Shown here piece after piece: positions 27,548 through 36,076 of a stretch of DNA of 64,000 nt. The notes beneath the pieces are model-generated. The model was given only the letters and a program-made list of their open reading frames with translations. It made no database searches and had not been told where the DNA came from. A program made the position numbers and the translations under genes. This stretch comes from an uncultured SAR86 cluster bacterium (GTDB lineage Bacteria; Pseudomonadota; Gammaproteobacteria; Magnimaribacterales; D2472), in NCBI GenBank assembly GCA_902511575.1, contig CABXFU010000001.1:62001-126000 (forward strand), in the 5' to 3' direction. Each line of letters begins with the position of its first letter. The first letter of the stretch is position 1.

Positions 27548-27566
27548 AATCAAAGATACTTTGATT
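27548..27566 (+). promoter_or_regulatory. Hairpin in the infC leader
   Basis: AATCAAAG (27548-27555) and CTTTGATT (27559-27566) form a perfect 8-bp stem with an ATA loop about 33 bp before the infC start, followed by a pyrimidine-rich stretch. A possible TATAAA -10 is at 27502-27507. The hairpin may act in control of the IF3-L35-L20 operon or as a weak terminator of pdxH; no specific binding site is recognised. Confidence 0.4.
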
Positions 27567-27598
27567 AATTTCTCTCTTACCATATAAGGTCTCTAGCT

Positions 27599-28126
27599 AT
27601 CGCTTTGAAGAAAAAATCAACGACTCCTATAAATAACAAAATCTATGCTAAAGAGGTTATGTTAATTGGTTCTGATGGAGAAAAAATTGGATTATTAGCT
27701 ATTGATGAAGCTTTAGACGAAGCTCAGAAAAAAAGTCTTGATCTAGTTCAGGTATCTCCTTCGGATGCTCAGCCAGTAGTATGCAAGTTATTGGATTTTG
27801 GTAAATTTCAATTTGAAAAGAAGAAAAGCACTGGCGGTACAAAAAAACCAAAAAAGCAATCCTTAAAAGAGATTAAGTTTCGTCCAACTACTGATATCGG
27901 CGATTACAATATTAAATTAAAAAAGATAAAAAGCTTTATTAATGACGGAGATAAGACTAAAATCAGCGTTCGATTTAGAGGTAGAGAGATATTAAATAGT
28001 AATTTAGGTCTTGATCTTTTAAATCGTTTGAGGGATGACCTCCAAGATATTGCTCAAGTTGATCAAGAGCCATCTCTTGAAGGCAGGCAATTGTTGATGG
28101 TTCTCTCACAAATAAGAAAGAAATAA
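27599..28126 (+). CDS. infC: Translation initiation factor IF-3, probable AUC start codon
   Basis: IF-3 prevents premature subunit joining and proofreads initiation codons. The IF3-N domain ([20 protein letters not shown]) and C domain ([34 protein letters not shown]) are complete. The ORF can begin at TTG (27605), but the Shine-Dalgarno AAGG (27586-27589) is then 15 nt away. The in-frame ATC at 27599 is 9 nt away and gives (M)ALKKKS, matching the MTIKRE-type N-terminus of Pseudomonas IF3. Rare starts (AUU in E. coli) autoregulate infC. thrS, the usual upstream neighbour, is absent here. Confidence 0.93.
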   Translation: MALKKKSTTPINNKIYAKEVMLIGSDGEKIGLLAIDEALDEAQKKSLDLVQVSPSDAQPVVCKLLDFGKFQFEKKKSTGGTKKPKKQSLKEIKFRPTTDIGDYNIKLKKIKSFINDGDKTKISVRFRGREILNSNLGLDLLNRLRDDLQDIAQVDQEPSLEGRQLLMVLSQIRKK

Positions 28127-28128
28127 TT

Positions 28129-28326
28129 ATGGGTTACAAATTAAAAACACATTCAAGCGCAAAAAAGCGTTTCAAAGCTACTGGCAGTGGTTTAAAAAGA
28201 AGAAGTGCTTCTCGCGCTCATATCTTGACTAAGCAAACGACCAAAAGAAAACGTCATAATCGTGGAATGATTAAGATGGCTGACGAGACCAAAAAAATAG
28301 CGCAAAAACTTCTATATAACATTTAA
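28129..28326 (+). CDS. rpmI: 50S ribosomal protein L35
   Basis: A 65-aa very basic protein with the L35 signature [18 protein letters not shown] and a central [20 protein letters not shown]. The ATG is 2 bp after the infC stop, the usual infC-rpmI-rplT order. Confidence 0.97.
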   Translation: MGYKLKTHSSAKKRFKATGSGLKRRSASRAHILTKQTTKRKRHNRGMIKMADETKKIAQKLLYNI

Positions 28327-28331
28327 ATATC

Positions 28332-28679
28332 ATGCCAAGAGTAACTAAAGCATTAGCTGCAAAAGCAAAACATAAGAAAGTCTTAAAAGCTACTAAGGGA
28401 CATTACGGTGCAAGAAGTAGGTTGTATAAAACTGCAAAGCAATCTAATGTAAAGGCTCTGCAATATGCTTTCAGAGATAGAAGAAATAAAAAAAGAACTT
28501 TTCGATCATTATGGATTTCAAGGATCTCTGCAGCCTTATTGCCTTTAGAAGTTTCTTATAGCAGATTTATTAATCAGCTCTCCAAGGCAGATATAAAACT
28601 CGACAGGAAATCCTTAGCCGGAATTGCATTTTCTGATCCTGATACTTTTAAGAAAATCGTAGAAAAAGTCAGGGTATAA
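28332..28679 (+). CDS. rplT: 50S ribosomal protein L20
   Basis: A 115-aa basic protein with the L20 signatures KHKKVLKATKGHYGARSRLY, YAFRDRRNKKRTFRSLWI and YSRFINQLSKADIKLDRKSL. In E. coli L20 represses rpmI-rplT translation through an RNA pseudoknot; no equivalent structure was identified here. The pheS start is 8 bp after the stop. Confidence 0.97.
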   Translation: MPRVTKALAAKAKHKKVLKATKGHYGARSRLYKTAKQSNVKALQYAFRDRRNKKRTFRSLWISRISAALLPLEVSYSRFINQLSKADIKLDRKSLAGIAFSDPDTFKKIVEKVRV

Positions 28680-28686
28680 TGTTCTC

Positions 28687-29670
28687 ATGCAAATCCCTCA
28701 GGATTTAATTGAAACAGCCGCGCTCAAATTAAAATCCGTTCAATCAGAGGCTGAATTCTTTCAACTAAGATCTCAATTTCTTGGTAAAAAATCTTTTGTT
28801 GTTAGCGCATTCTCAAAGCTGAGAGACCTCAAATCAGATGAAAAAGTAATTGCTGCAAAAGAGTTAAATTTTCTTAAGAATAATTTAACAAAATTATTTG
28901 AGAGCTCCCTTACAGATATAGAAAATAGAAGTAACCTTAAGAAATTAGATGTAACTCTTCCTGCTGACCCTTTTTTAGTTGGTTCTGAGCATCCAATAAC
29001 TAAAATTTCGCAAAAAATTATCAACTATTTCACTCCATTAAATTATCAAATTTTTTCTGGAAATGAGATAGAAACAGATTTTTACAATTTTGAAGCATTA
29101 AATTTTCCAGAAAATCATCCTGCGAGACAAATGCATGACACTTTTTATCTTAATTCTAATAGCAAGTCAGAATATTTGTTAAGAACGCATACCTCGAATA
29201 CTCAAGTTCATGCAATGCTTTCAGAAGACTTGCCCTTGTATATGCTTTCTCCTGGCAGAGTATTTAGATGTGACTCTGATACCACCCATCTGCCAATGTT
29301 TACTCAAATTGAGGGTTTGGTAGTTGATGAAGATGTAACCTTCGGCGATTTAAAAGGAGTTTTAATTGCTTTCTTGGAAGATTTTTTTAATGAAAAAATG
29401 GAAGTTAGATTTAGACCATCATATTTCCCGTTCACCGAGCCCTCAGCAGAAGTAGATATAAAATTTGGTAAACAGGGATGGTTAGAAGTTTTAGGATGCG
29501 GAATGGTCCATCCCAATGTATTGAATGGTTGCAACATAGATACAAAAAAATTTCGTGGTTTTGCCTTTGGTATGGGAGTTGAGCGATTAGCTATGCTTTA
29601 CTTTGGTGTAACAGACATCAGAGAATTTTATTCTTCCAACTTAGATTTTTTAAACCAATTTCAATCATGA
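28687..29670 (+). CDS. pheS: Phenylalanyl-tRNA synthetase alpha subunit
   Basis: Catalytic subunit of PheRS (327 aa; E. coli 327). It has an N-terminal coiled-coil (about 1-85) and the class II core. Motif 2 is RVFRCDSDTTHLPMFTQIEG, the Phe-binding and motif 3 regions are GWLEVLGCGMVHPNVL and GFAFGMGVERLAML. The stop overlaps the pheT ATG by 4 bp. Confidence 0.97.
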   Translation: MQIPQDLIETAALKLKSVQSEAEFFQLRSQFLGKKSFVVSAFSKLRDLKSDEKVIAAKELNFLKNNLTKLFESSLTDIENRSNLKKLDVTLPADPFLVGSEHPITKISQKIINYFTPLNYQIFSGNEIETDFYNFEALNFPENHPARQMHDTFYLNSNSKSEYLLRTHTSNTQVHAMLSEDLPLYMLSPGRVFRCDSDTTHLPMFTQIEGLVVDEDVTFGDLKGVLIAFLEDFFNEKMEVRFRPSYFPFTEPSAEVDIKFGKQGWLEVLGCGMVHPNVLNGCNIDTKKFRGFAFGMGVERLAMLYFGVTDIREFYSSNLDFLNQFQS

Positions 29671-31682
29671 AAATTCAATATTCATACTTAAAGAATTTTC
29701 TCAATACAAAGCTTAGCCAAAAAAAACTTAGTGATGTATTTACTCAAGTTGGTTTTGAGTGTGAGATTGAAGGAGATTTAATAGAATTTGACATCACCCC
29801 AAATCGAGGAGATGTTTTATCACTTAAGGGTTTGGAGAGAGAATTTTATGCATATCAATCAAAAAAACCTAGCCAAAAACTAGATACTTCATCATTAAAA
29901 CTGACTAAAGATAAAAAAATTATCAACCAAATTGATGGCATTGGTTGTGGTAATTATCACTTAATGGTGGTTCAGGGTTTGCAGAAAGTAAATAATCTAG
30001 ATGCTAAAAAGCGGAGCTTCATAGAGTCTGCCGGTATTCCATTGATAAATCCTTTGGTTGATTTGGGCAACTATGTAATGTTAGAAATTGGTGCGCCTAT
30101 GCATGTATTTGATTTGGATAAGTTGGCTCTTCCAATTAATGTTCGCTTTCCTAAAAAAGATAACACCTCAGTAACAGTTATTGGTGGCGATGTTAAAAAT
30201 GTTCGGTCTTCATCTTTAACAATCCAGGATCAATGCGGGATTCAAGCGATAGCGGGGATCATTGGTAGCGAGTCATCTTCAGTATCATCATATACTACTA
30301 ACATAGCCGTCGAAGCTGCATTTTTTAGGCCTGAGGTTATTGTGAATCAAGCTAGAAAGTATGGGCTAGCCACCGATGCTTCTCATCGCTTTGAGAGAGG
30401 GGTAGATCCTGAGATGCAGCAATTAGCATTAGAAAGATATTTATTTCTATTAAGTCAAATAGCAGAATACGATTCAGTTGTACTCAATTATTCAAATTCC
30501 CAAAAGACCAAAAATAAAAATGTGAGATTAGATGTAGAAAGATTTAATAAATTTTCTGGCCTAACCTTAAAGGCTAGTCAAGCAGTTCTAATATTGAAAA
30601 ACCTTGGTTTTAAAGAACTTAATAGAGTTAAAAATATCGTGACATTCAATATTCCCAGTCATAGATTTGATATCTCTCTAGAAGAGGATTTATATGAGGA
30701 ATTATTAAGATCTTATGGATACGACAATATTCCTATATCAAAACCTAAGGCAGGACCAATCATTAAAAATAAGCAGGATAATGTAGTAGACAATCTTAGA
30801 CTTGGTTTTATACATTCTGGCTTTAAAGAGCTAATGCATATGCCATTTGTTTCAAGAGAGTCTTTTCAACAATTAAATTCTAATAATTCTACGGCTGCTG
30901 AATTACAGAACCCAATAAATGAGAATGAACCATTGCTAAGAGGCAATCTTTTTAGGTCTCTATTTACAGCACTAAATAATAATGTAAAAAAAGGATACAC
31001 ATCAATTAAAGTTTTTGAAGTTGGCAATGTATTTTCAAAAGAGAAAAATGGTTTTACCCAGTCATTGCATTTATCAGGAATAATTTACCATCATGAACCT
31101 CAGCAAACTTGGAGTCAGAAAGAATTGGTATATGACTTCTATTCATTAAAAGCAGAAATCTCTAAATTATTACAAACTCTTGGTATGCAGAATATTAAGT
31201 TTCAACAAGCAAGTTCTTTAATGCCATTCAATGAAAATGCTTTGGATATATTTATTGGTAAACATAAGATTGCAGTAATTGGTGAAATAGACCTTTCTGT
31301 CACAGAGAAGCTGGTTAAGAAACCGGCATATGGGTTTGAAATGTATCCTGAAAAAATTTCAATAGCTTCTTCTAATCCAAAAATTAAAAAAACTAGTAAA
31401 TTCCCTCTTTCGACTCGAGATATAAACATTATTATAGATAAATCTATTGCTTATAAAGAGGTTGAAAGCTTGATTTCTAAGGGGTCAATTAAGTTCCTAA
31501 CCTCATTTAGTCTTATTAATACTTTTGAAGGAAAAGATATTCCTAAAGGCTTTGTTAGCATGACATTAAGGGTTGTTTTTCAAAGCAATGCTAAGTCTTT
31601 ATCAGAATCTGATATTAATGGTTCCACGCAAATGACCTTGAAGCTTTTAGAAAAAAGATTGAATGCTAAAATAAGGTCATGA
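29667..31682 (+). CDS. pheT: Phenylalanyl-tRNA synthetase beta subunit lacking the B2 OB-fold domain
   Basis: Structural and editing subunit of PheRS. B1 starts normally (MKIQYSYLKNFLNTKLS, then QVGFECEIEG), but the chain jumps directly to IEFDITPNRGDVLSLKGLER. The EMAP-II-like tRNA-binding domain (about residues 39-148 in E. coli) is missing. The B3/B4 editing module (INPLVDLGNYVMLEIGAPMHVFDLD), B5, B6/B7 and the C-terminal anticodon-binding ferredoxin-like domain (FPLSTRDINIII) are present. Length is 671 aa against 795 in E. coli, matching the deletion. The reading frame is intact. Overlaps pheS and ihfA by 4 bp each. Confidence 0.93.
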   Translation: MKIQYSYLKNFLNTKLSQKKLSDVFTQVGFECEIEGDLIEFDITPNRGDVLSLKGLEREFYAYQSKKPSQKLDTSSLKLTKDKKIINQIDGIGCGNYHLMVVQGLQKVNNLDAKKRSFIESAGIPLINPLVDLGNYVMLEIGAPMHVFDLDKLALPINVRFPKKDNTSVTVIGGDVKNVRSSSLTIQDQCGIQAIAGIIGSESSSVSSYTTNIAVEAAFFRPEVIVNQARKYGLATDASHRFERGVDPEMQQLALERYLFLLSQIAEYDSVVLNYSNSQKTKNKNVRLDVERFNKFSGLTLKASQAVLILKNLGFKELNRVKNIVTFNIPSHRFDISLEEDLYEELLRSYGYDNIPISKPKAGPIIKNKQDNVVDNLRLGFIHSGFKELMHMPFVSRESFQQLNSNNSTAAELQNPINENEPLLRGNLFRSLFTALNNNVKKGYTSIKVFEVGNVFSKEKNGFTQSLHLSGIIYHHEPQQTWSQKELVYDFYSLKAEISKLLQTLGMQNIKFQQASSLMPFNENALDIFIGKHKIAVIGEIDLSVTEKLVKKPAYGFEMYPEKISIASSNPKIKKTSKFPLSTRDINIIIDKSIAYKEVESLISKGSIKFLTSFSLINTFEGKDIPKGFVSMTLRVVFQSNAKSLSESDINGSTQMTLKLLEKRLNAKIRS

Positions 31683-31957
31683 ACTTGACCAAAAAGGATC
31701 TGAGCGCAATCTTAAGAAAAGAATTGAAGCTTTCAGTGGATATTTCTGATTCTTTGGTCGATGAATTTTTTCAGGTAATTAAAACAACACTTAGATCTCA
31801 AAAGAGTCTTAAGCTGTCTGGATTTGGTTCTTTTGAAATATTTGCTTCAAAAGAAAGGTCCGGTAGAAATCCAAAGACTATGAAAAATTACAAGATTCCG
31901 TCTCAAAATAAGGTTCGCTTTAGTCCAACCTCAAAAGCTAAATACTTTTTAAATTAA
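31679..31957 (+). CDS. ihfA: Integration host factor alpha subunit
   Basis: DNA-bending protein of the HU/IHF family (92 aa). LTKKDLSAILRKEL, KLSGFGSFEIFASKERSGRNP and KVRFSPTSKAKYFLN are diagnostic; the KERSGRNPKT beta-arm region is IHF-like. Its place directly after pheT is the standard one for ihfA. The stop overlaps the start of a second HU/IHF gene, so both IHF chains may be co-expressed. Confidence 0.9.
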   Translation: MNLTKKDLSAILRKELKLSVDISDSLVDEFFQVIKTTLRSQKSLKLSGFGSFEIFASKERSGRNPKTMKNYKIPSQNKVRFSPTSKAKYFLN

Positions 31958-32256
31958 TGATGAAAAAGCAGGTACAAAATTTTAATAAATCTGATTTAGC
32001 AATTCATTTATCAAGAAAATTTTCATCTTTGAATGACGAAATAATTATTGAGGGTATCGATTTAATCTTGCAGGAAATTATTAACACTGTTGCCTTAGAT
32101 AATAGGGTGGAGATAAGAGGCTTTGGTTCATTCTCAAAAAAAACTATCAGACCAAGAAGATTTATTAACCCCAAGACAAAAGAAGAATCTTATTTAGGTG
32201 AAACTTCAGTCATGCATTTTAAAGCATCCAAGAAACTCCTTCATGCTCATGACTGA
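31957..32256 (+). CDS. ihfB: Integration host factor beta subunit
   Basis: A second HU/IHF-family chain of 99 aa. NKSDLAIHLSRKF, VEIRGFGSFSKKTIRPRRFINPKT and HFKASKKLLHAHD resemble IhfB (which also has RxxRxxRNPKTG in the arm). In E. coli and Pseudomonas ihfB follows rpsA, whereas here it sits directly behind ihfA and before pyrF. The assignment to beta rests on the arm motif and on pyrF, which neighbours lapAB-pyrF downstream of ihfB in many relatives. ATGATG start; one-base overlap with ihfA. Confidence 0.85.
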   Translation: MMKKQVQNFNKSDLAIHLSRKFSSLNDEIIIEGIDLILQEIINTVALDNRVEIRGFGSFSKKTIRPRRFINPKTKEESYLGETSVMHFKASKKLLHAHD

Positions 32257-32932
32257 TCCAAGAATAATTGTAGCGATTGATACATTTGACCTAACGAAGG
32301 CTAATGCTATTTTGGCTGAGCTTGATCCAGATCTTTGTAAGATTAAAATTGGAAGTGTTGTTTATAATGCCCTTGGAAAATCATTTCTCAAGGATGTGTC
32401 TTTAAGAGGGTTTAGAATTTTCTTAGATTTAAAATTGCATGACATACCAAATACTGTTCATGAAACAATTTTAGGTTTTCATGATTGCGATATTGAGATG
32501 TTAACTGTTCATTTATCTGGTGGCGAAGAAATGCTCAGGAAAGCTATGCTCGCAGGTCAATCCATTCATACTAAAGTAATTGGAGTATCTATACTCACAA
32601 GCTTAGGAGAATCAGATACATTGGCCTTATTTGGTAACAATCTTGATGACCAAATTGGTAACCTATTCAAAATAGCCACTAAAGTAAATTTAGATGGGGT
32701 TGTTTGCTCACCTCATGAGCTAGAGATCGCAAATACAATTCTAGATCAATGCAAAATAAAAATAACACCAGGAATAAGGGACATTGCAGTTGAGGATGAT
32801 CAGACAAGAACTATGAGCGCAAAAGAAGCAACTCAAAAAGGCGCCACATTCATAGTAATTGGCAGGCCAATTACCCAAGCTGAGGATATTTCAGTGGCAT
32901 TAAAAAATTTTAGTGATTCAATTGAAAAATAA
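32249..32932 (+). CDS. pyrF: Orotidine 5'-phosphate decarboxylase
   Basis: Last step of UMP synthesis. The 227-aa product has IIVAIDTFDL near the start, the catalytic FLDLKLHDIPNTVHET with the Lys-Asp pair, KVIGVSILTSLGES, CSPHELEIA and TPGIRD. The C-terminal IVIGRPITQAED binds phosphate. ATG codons at 32243 and 32249 both fit; the latter gives the family N-terminus MTDPRIIVAID. The gene overlaps ihfB by 8 bp and pgi by about 20 bp. Confidence 0.95.
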   Translation: MTDPRIIVAIDTFDLTKANAILAELDPDLCKIKIGSVVYNALGKSFLKDVSLRGFRIFLDLKLHDIPNTVHETILGFHDCDIEMLTVHLSGGEEMLRKAMLAGQSIHTKVIGVSILTSLGESDTLALFGNNLDDQIGNLFKIATKVNLDGVVCSPHELEIANTILDQCKIKITPGIRDIAVEDDQTRTMSAKEATQKGATFIVIGRPITQAEDISVALKNFSDSIEK

Positions 32933-34292
32933 TAAATTAATTCAAAGCGCCTTATCGGATTTAAATAAGCTATCAAAGGTCGAGATTGCAAAAAAAAAGT
33001 TATCATTTAAATTTGAATCAGAATTTCTTAATTATCAACCTTTCTTAAAAGAATTTTCGTCTCAACATTATAAAATCTTCAATGAAATTTCATATCAATT
33101 AGATCTTCATGGCTCGATAGTTGATCTCTTTGGAGGGGAAGTTGTTAATAAGACAGAAAATAGGCCAGCCTTACATCACCAATATCGCATTAACCAAAAA
33201 TCTAAAGAGTTTAATTTCAAGAAAATTACTCAACCCTTCATAAAAAGGATTAAAAAAGAAGGTTTTAAGAATATCATTACTTTCGGTATCGGTGGTTCGT
33301 ACGAAGGGCCAAAATTACTTCATGAATTCACAAAGAATCAATCAGCAAAATTAAATTATTATTTTTTATCCGGGCCAGATAAAGACGAATTTAATACAGT
33401 ATTAAAACCATTAAGCGAACAAAAAAATTTTTATATTTTTTCATCTAAATCATTAGAAACAGATGAAACCTTGTTATGTTTAAAGTGGTTGGGCCAAAAA
33501 AGGAATTCAAACAACTCCATAGTCATAACAGCAAATTCAAAAAAAGCTCTTTCAATGGGTTTTGCAAAAGAATGCATTGTTTCGTTTCCAGACTCCGTAG
33601 GAGGCAGGTATTCTATTTGGTCGCCAATATCTCTTACTGCTGGGCTAGAAAATAATTTCTCTTCATTTTTAAAAGGTGGATCGATAGCAGACAAAATGCT
33701 GTTAGGAAATTCAAAAGAAGATAAACAATATCAAAAATTTATAAAGATACTGGCATTTTCTGATCTATGGTTTAGTAACTTTAAAAATAAAAAAAATAGG
33801 GTTGTTCTTTCTTATAACTGGAGATTGCGCTCTCTAACAAATTATATTCAGCAGCTTGAAATGGAATCACTTGGAAAGCAGGCTAATCCTACATCTATTT
33901 TTAAGGAAACAGGTCAGTCTATATTCGGGGGCTTTGGTTCAACTGCTCAACATTCATACTTTCAACTATTACATCAGGGCACAGCGGGATTTTGTACAGA
34001 TATTATTTATTCGGCATCAAGAAGTAGCCCCCTATCCTCCGCTCAGGCAAAAGGTCAGGCTTCTTTACTATCTTCTGATTTCAGGGGATCAGTCAATTTA
34101 CTTGAAAAAACGAATAGTAATTCTCCAGTTAATCTTTTCCACTTAAATAAGCTATCTCTTGCAGGACTTGGTTTCTTACTTGCAACTTGGGAGCATCGAG
34201 TTTTTATAACGGCATCTATGTTAGAAATTAATCCCTTTGATCAATATGGAGTTACTGCCGGTAAAACTATCGCAAAGAAATTTCTTAGTTAA
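32913..34292 (+). CDS. pgi: Glucose-6-phosphate isomerase, short form
   Basis: Interconverts glucose 6-phosphate and fructose 6-phosphate. The 459-aa product (E. coli 549) carries ITFGIGGSYEGPKLLHEF, SVGGRYSIWSPISLTAG, QLEMESLGKQ and the C-terminal WEHRVFITASMLEINPFDQYGV. The region equivalent to WGEPGTNGQH reads IFGGFGSTAQHSYFQ, so the Glu often taken as the catalytic base is Gly here. The His and the rest of the motif remain. Start may be GTG (32913) or TTG (32922). It overlaps uvrC by one base. Confidence 0.9.
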   Translation: MIQLKNNKLIQSALSDLNKLSKVEIAKKKLSFKFESEFLNYQPFLKEFSSQHYKIFNEISYQLDLHGSIVDLFGGEVVNKTENRPALHHQYRINQKSKEFNFKKITQPFIKRIKKEGFKNIITFGIGGSYEGPKLLHEFTKNQSAKLNYYFLSGPDKDEFNTVLKPLSEQKNFYIFSSKSLETDETLLCLKWLGQKRNSNNSIVITANSKKALSMGFAKECIVSFPDSVGGRYSIWSPISLTAGLENNFSSFLKGGSIADKMLLGNSKEDKQYQKFIKILAFSDLWFSNFKNKKNRVVLSYNWRLRSLTNYIQQLEMESLGKQANPTSIFKETGQSIFGGFGSTAQHSYFQLLHQGTAGFCTDIIYSASRSSPLSSAQAKGQASLLSSDFRGSVNLLEKTNSNSPVNLFHLNKLSLAGLGFLLATWEHRVFITASMLEINPFDQYGVTAGKTIAKKFLS

Positions 34293-36076
34293 TGGCCTTA
34301 GATTTAAAACAAGTTCCTAAAACCCCTGGGATATATAAATTTTTCTCTAAAAATAAAATTATATATATAGGCAAAGCAAAAGATTTAAAAAAAAGAGTTT
34401 CCTCATATTTTGGCAATTCTTTCAAGGATAGAAAAACACAACAAATTAAAATCCTTACAGATAAAATTGAAACTTTTTCAACAACTACTGAGGCCGAGGC
34501 TTTGCTCCTAGAGCAATCCTTGATTAAAGAAAATTTACCTCGATTTAATATCCTCTTGCGTGATGATAAGACATATCCTTATGTGCATTTTTCTTTGGAT
34601 CATAAATATCCAAGCATTAGTATGAAAAGATCAAAACATGCCGTCTCAAAAAACTTTTTTGGCCCCTTTATAAGTGCTCAAGCTGTTAAAGCAACAATTA
34701 AGGATTTACAGAAAATTTACCAAATTCGAAATTGTAGCGATACAACATTTAATAACAGGTCTAGACCATGTATTGAGCATCAAATGCAAAGATGCTCTGC
34801 TCCATGCGTCAATTTAATTTCTGAAATTAGTTATCAAGGAGATATTATATCTTCGCAGCATTACCTATCATCCTCTGGAAAGAAAACTAAGTCATTAATG
34901 ACTACCCAGATGCATAAACTTGCAGAACAGCAAGAATTTGAGAGAGCGCAGGAAGTTAAAAAAAGAATTAGGAGCTTGGATCTTCTGCATCAAGAGCAAT
35001 CCTTTAATAGCTCATTGATTAGTGTTGATTTTTTTGCATGTGTTTCTAAGCTTGATAGAACTGGGATATGTATATTATCAGTTAGAGATGGGAAGATTAG
35101 AGGGACTAAGACTCACTATCTAAAGGGAAATCAGCTACATGATATTGATAGCTTGTTTCAGAGTTTAATATTTTCTTATTATCAAAATGCCTTCTCACTA
35201 CCTAAGAAAATTGTTTTAAATATTAAGCCCAGTAATCTTCTTCTTATCAAGCAGGCTGTTAGACTAAAGTTTGGTAAAGAAATTTCAATTTCTACAAGTA
35301 TTCATTCAAATCTTAGAAAAGTTGCTAAATTAGGCACATTAAATGCTTACCAAGTTATTAAAAATAGAGTTAATCAGGCTGATAAATATTTATTTGCTAT
35401 AAAAGATCTCAGTTTAAACTTAGGCCTTGCTAGCAAACATCTAACAATAGAAGGGTTTGATGTCAGTCATCATGGAGGTAAGTTTGCCGTAGCGTCAGCT
35501 GTGAGGTTCTCCTCTTATGGGCCTGAAAAAAAGAATTACAGACTTTTTAATATACCAAAAGAATTATCCGGAAATGATATAGGATCAATTAGACATGTTC
35601 TTGAAAGAAGAATTAATAAAGCTAATATAAATCCATTACCAGATATCATTCTAATTGATGGGGGGAAGCTCCAATTGAACGCTGTATTGAGCATCTTTTC
35701 AGCCTTGATAAAAAACCCACCCATCATCCTGAGCATTGTGAAGGGATCTAAACGGGTTAGAGCAACTGAAACAATTCTTTCCAAAGATGGGATTATTGAA
35801 ATGCCAAAAGATAGCCCAGGATTTTTATTCCTCCAACAGATTCGTGATGAATCTCATAGATTTGCTATTACAAGCAACAGAAAGAAAAAAAATAAGTCTG
35901 TAAAGAAATCTTCCCTTGATAGCATCAAGGGTCTTGGACCCAAGAAAAGGAAAGATCTAATGAATTACTTTAAGTCTATCCAATCGATTAAGGAAGCTTC
36001 AGTAGATGATTTATGCAAGGTTTCAGGAATTAGTATTAAACTAGCAGAAGAGATAAATATTTTTTATAGATCATGA
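34292..36076 (+). CDS. uvrC: Excinuclease ABC subunit C
   Basis: Dual-incision nuclease of nucleotide excision repair (594 aa). The GIY-YIG domain is PGIYKFF then IIYIGKAKDLKKRVSSYF. Four Cys (NCSD, RPCIEH, RCSAPC) match the Fe-S ligands described in E. coli UvrC. A UVR motif (QEFERAQEVKKRI), the RNase H-like domain (IEGFDVSHHGGKFAVAS) and a C-terminal double HhH (SIKGLGPKKRKDLM, KVSGISIKLAEEI) complete the protein. Overlaps pgi by 1 bp and pgsA by 4 bp. Confidence 0.97.
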   Translation: MALDLKQVPKTPGIYKFFSKNKIIYIGKAKDLKKRVSSYFGNSFKDRKTQQIKILTDKIETFSTTTEAEALLLEQSLIKENLPRFNILLRDDKTYPYVHFSLDHKYPSISMKRSKHAVSKNFFGPFISAQAVKATIKDLQKIYQIRNCSDTTFNNRSRPCIEHQMQRCSAPCVNLISEISYQGDIISSQHYLSSSGKKTKSLMTTQMHKLAEQQEFERAQEVKKRIRSLDLLHQEQSFNSSLISVDFFACVSKLDRTGICILSVRDGKIRGTKTHYLKGNQLHDIDSLFQSLIFSYYQNAFSLPKKIVLNIKPSNLLLIKQAVRLKFGKEISISTSIHSNLRKVAKLGTLNAYQVIKNRVNQADKYLFAIKDLSLNLGLASKHLTIEGFDVSHHGGKFAVASAVRFSSYGPEKKNYRLFNIPKELSGNDIGSIRHVLERRINKANINPLPDIILIDGGKLQLNAVLSIFSALIKNPPIILSIVKGSKRVRATETILSKDGIIEMPKDSPGFLFLQQIRDESHRFAITSNRKKKNKSVKKSSLDSIKGLGPKKRKDLMNYFKSIQSIKEASVDDLCKVSGISIKLAEEINIFYRS

